From an uncultured Desulfovibrio sp. (GTDB taxonomy: Bacteria; Desulfobacterota; Desulfovibrionia; Desulfovibrionales; Desulfovibrionaceae), in assembly GCA_945871415.1 (NCBI GenBank), contig CAMBWG010000111.1, positions 1 through 7,106 on the forward strand: a stretch of DNA of 7,106 bases. The letters run 5' to 3'. Position numbers and translations under genes: made by a program. The notes beneath the pieces were generated by a model. The model was not told where the DNA came from. It did not search any database and saw only the letters and a program-made list of their open reading frames with translations. Positions 6,669 to 7,106 of this stretch are shown here, piece by piece. How positions within the stretch are numbered: position 1 is the stretch's first letter; every line of letters starts with the position of its first letter.

Positions 6669-6671
6669 CTA
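6660..6671 (-). repeat. TAGAGCGTTTCA motif at the exported-protein gene stop
   Basis: On the minus strand the 12-mer TAGAGCGTTTCA begins with the TAG that terminates the small exported-protein gene. It is identical to the copies at 248-259, 673-684 and 697-708. Confidence 0.8.
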
Positions 6672-7031
6672 GAATTTCCATGCCGGGGTTTGCGGCGTCA
6701 CGTCCGGCAGCGGCGGAACGTCGGCATCCTGTCCGTAGCCGCCGTACGCGCCCGCAGGCAGACGCTTGCGTTCGACCTTTTCCTCAGGCTTCGTGGGGAC
6801 GATGGGACGTCCGTAGGCATCGAGACGCCCCTTCATGCCGCTGACGCCGCCGCTTTGCGCGGTGGCGGAGCCTGTGGGCACATCCTGGAGACGGCGGGGC
6901 GTCCCCGGGGCTTCAAGGCCGGAGTGCGGCGCGCTGGCCGCCGAACGGGCGGCGGCATCGGCCGGAGCCAGCGTGAACAGACCCAGCAGCAGCGCCGGCA
7001 GGGCTGCACGGAAAAATATTCGGCAGACCAT
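6669..7031 (-). CDS. Small exported protein of unknown function, 120 aa
   Basis: I do not recognise this protein. Residues 1-26 look like a Sec signal peptide: arginines at 4 and 8, a hydrophobic core AALPALLLGLFTLAPA, and a likely cleavage after ADA (26). There is no lipobox, and the only cysteine (C3) lies in the n-region. The mature part (about 94 residues) is low complexity at first (Ala, Ser, Gly, Pro), then has a charged stretch (TKPEEKVERKR, 79-89), a Gly/Tyr segment (AGAYGGYG) and a Pro-rich acidic end finishing in WKF. It appears largely disordered and periplasmic. The ATG is 2 bases after the pheS stop with no good Shine-Dalgarno, so translation probably depends on coupling to pheS. 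The frame and signal peptide favour a real gene, but conservation is untested. Confidence 0.72.
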   Translation of the reverse strand: MVCRIFFRAALPALLLGLFTLAPADAAARSAASAPHSGLEAPGTPRRLQDVPTGSATAQSGGVSGMKGRLDAYGRPIVPTKPEEKVERKRLPAGAYGGYGQDADVPPLPDVTPQTPAWKF

Positions 7032-7033
7032 GA

Positions 7034-7106
7034 CTAACCGGCAAACTGGCCGAGGAAGCGCACATCGTTCTCAAAGAACATGCGCAAGTCCCCGATACCG
7101 TATTTG
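7034..7106 (-). CDS. pheS: Phenylalanyl-tRNA synthetase alpha subunit, C-terminal fragment
   Basis: Only the last 23 complete codons are in the window. They read KYGIGDLRMFFENDVRFLGQ followed by FAG and a TAG stop, closely matching the conserved end of PheS (YGISDLRLFFENDLRFL in E. coli), which closes the catalytic domain. PheS is the catalytic chain that activates phenylalanine and partners PheT. The gene continues beyond position 7106. Any leader-peptide or attenuation control would lie outside this window. Confidence 0.93.
   Translation of the reverse strand, partial: KYGIGDLRMFFENDVRFLGQFAG

Noticed and set aside
6690..7037. 115-codon plus-strand frame opposite the exported-protein gene
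   Set aside because: It is Arg/Gly rich with no signal or domain. The minus-strand frame has a clear signal peptide and fits the operon.
1..7106. CRISPR array, insertion sequence, toxin-antitoxin or defence genes
   Set aside because: No regularly spaced direct repeats, transposase frame or paired small toxin-like genes were found on either strand.

Overview
The window is a high-GC bacterial chromosome segment. It carries one minus-strand housekeeping block, followed downstream (towards position 1) by a repeat-rich intergenic stretch and a small orphan gene. The order read on the minus strand is: pheS C-terminus (7106-7034), a small exported protein of unknown function (7031-6669), pheT (6559-4157), a MerR-family regulator (4143-3802), rpe (3702-2995), tkt (2961-967), a 488-base non-coding gap, and a 73-residue TraR/DksA-type zinc-finger protein (478-257) ended by a strong intrinsic terminator (166-128). 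The GC content and the pheST-merR-rpe-tkt order suggest a sulfate-reducer-like Desulfovibrionaceae (Desulfobacterota). That assignment is inference from gene order and protein character, not from a search.

From pheS to tkt the genes share one strand. Gaps are 2, 109, 13, 99 and 33 bases, and four of the five starts have a visible Shine-Dalgarno sequence. They read as one transcription unit or two adjacent ones. PheS and PheT form the heterotetrameric phenylalanyl-tRNA synthetase. Rpe and Tkt are consecutive steps of the non-oxidative pentose phosphate pathway. The MerR-type protein between the two functions may regulate the unit or a distant target. Unusually, the pheS-pheT junction is interrupted by a gene for a small protein with a signal peptide.

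The left 966 bases are different in character: one short phage-like gene surrounded by inverted repeats. These include a perfect 23-bp-arm palindrome (667-714), a long GC-rich inverted repeat after tkt (832-950), a hairpin in the leader of the zinc-finger gene (501-531), and short motifs repeated at a distance. One 12-mer, TAGAGCGTTTCA, occurs four times at three loci. At two of them its TAG is the actual stop codon of a gene. This looks like a dispersed extragenic repeat family. I see no CRISPR array, tRNA, rRNA, insertion sequence or complete new system. The most unusual items are the repeat family at gene ends and the exported protein lodged between pheS and pheT.
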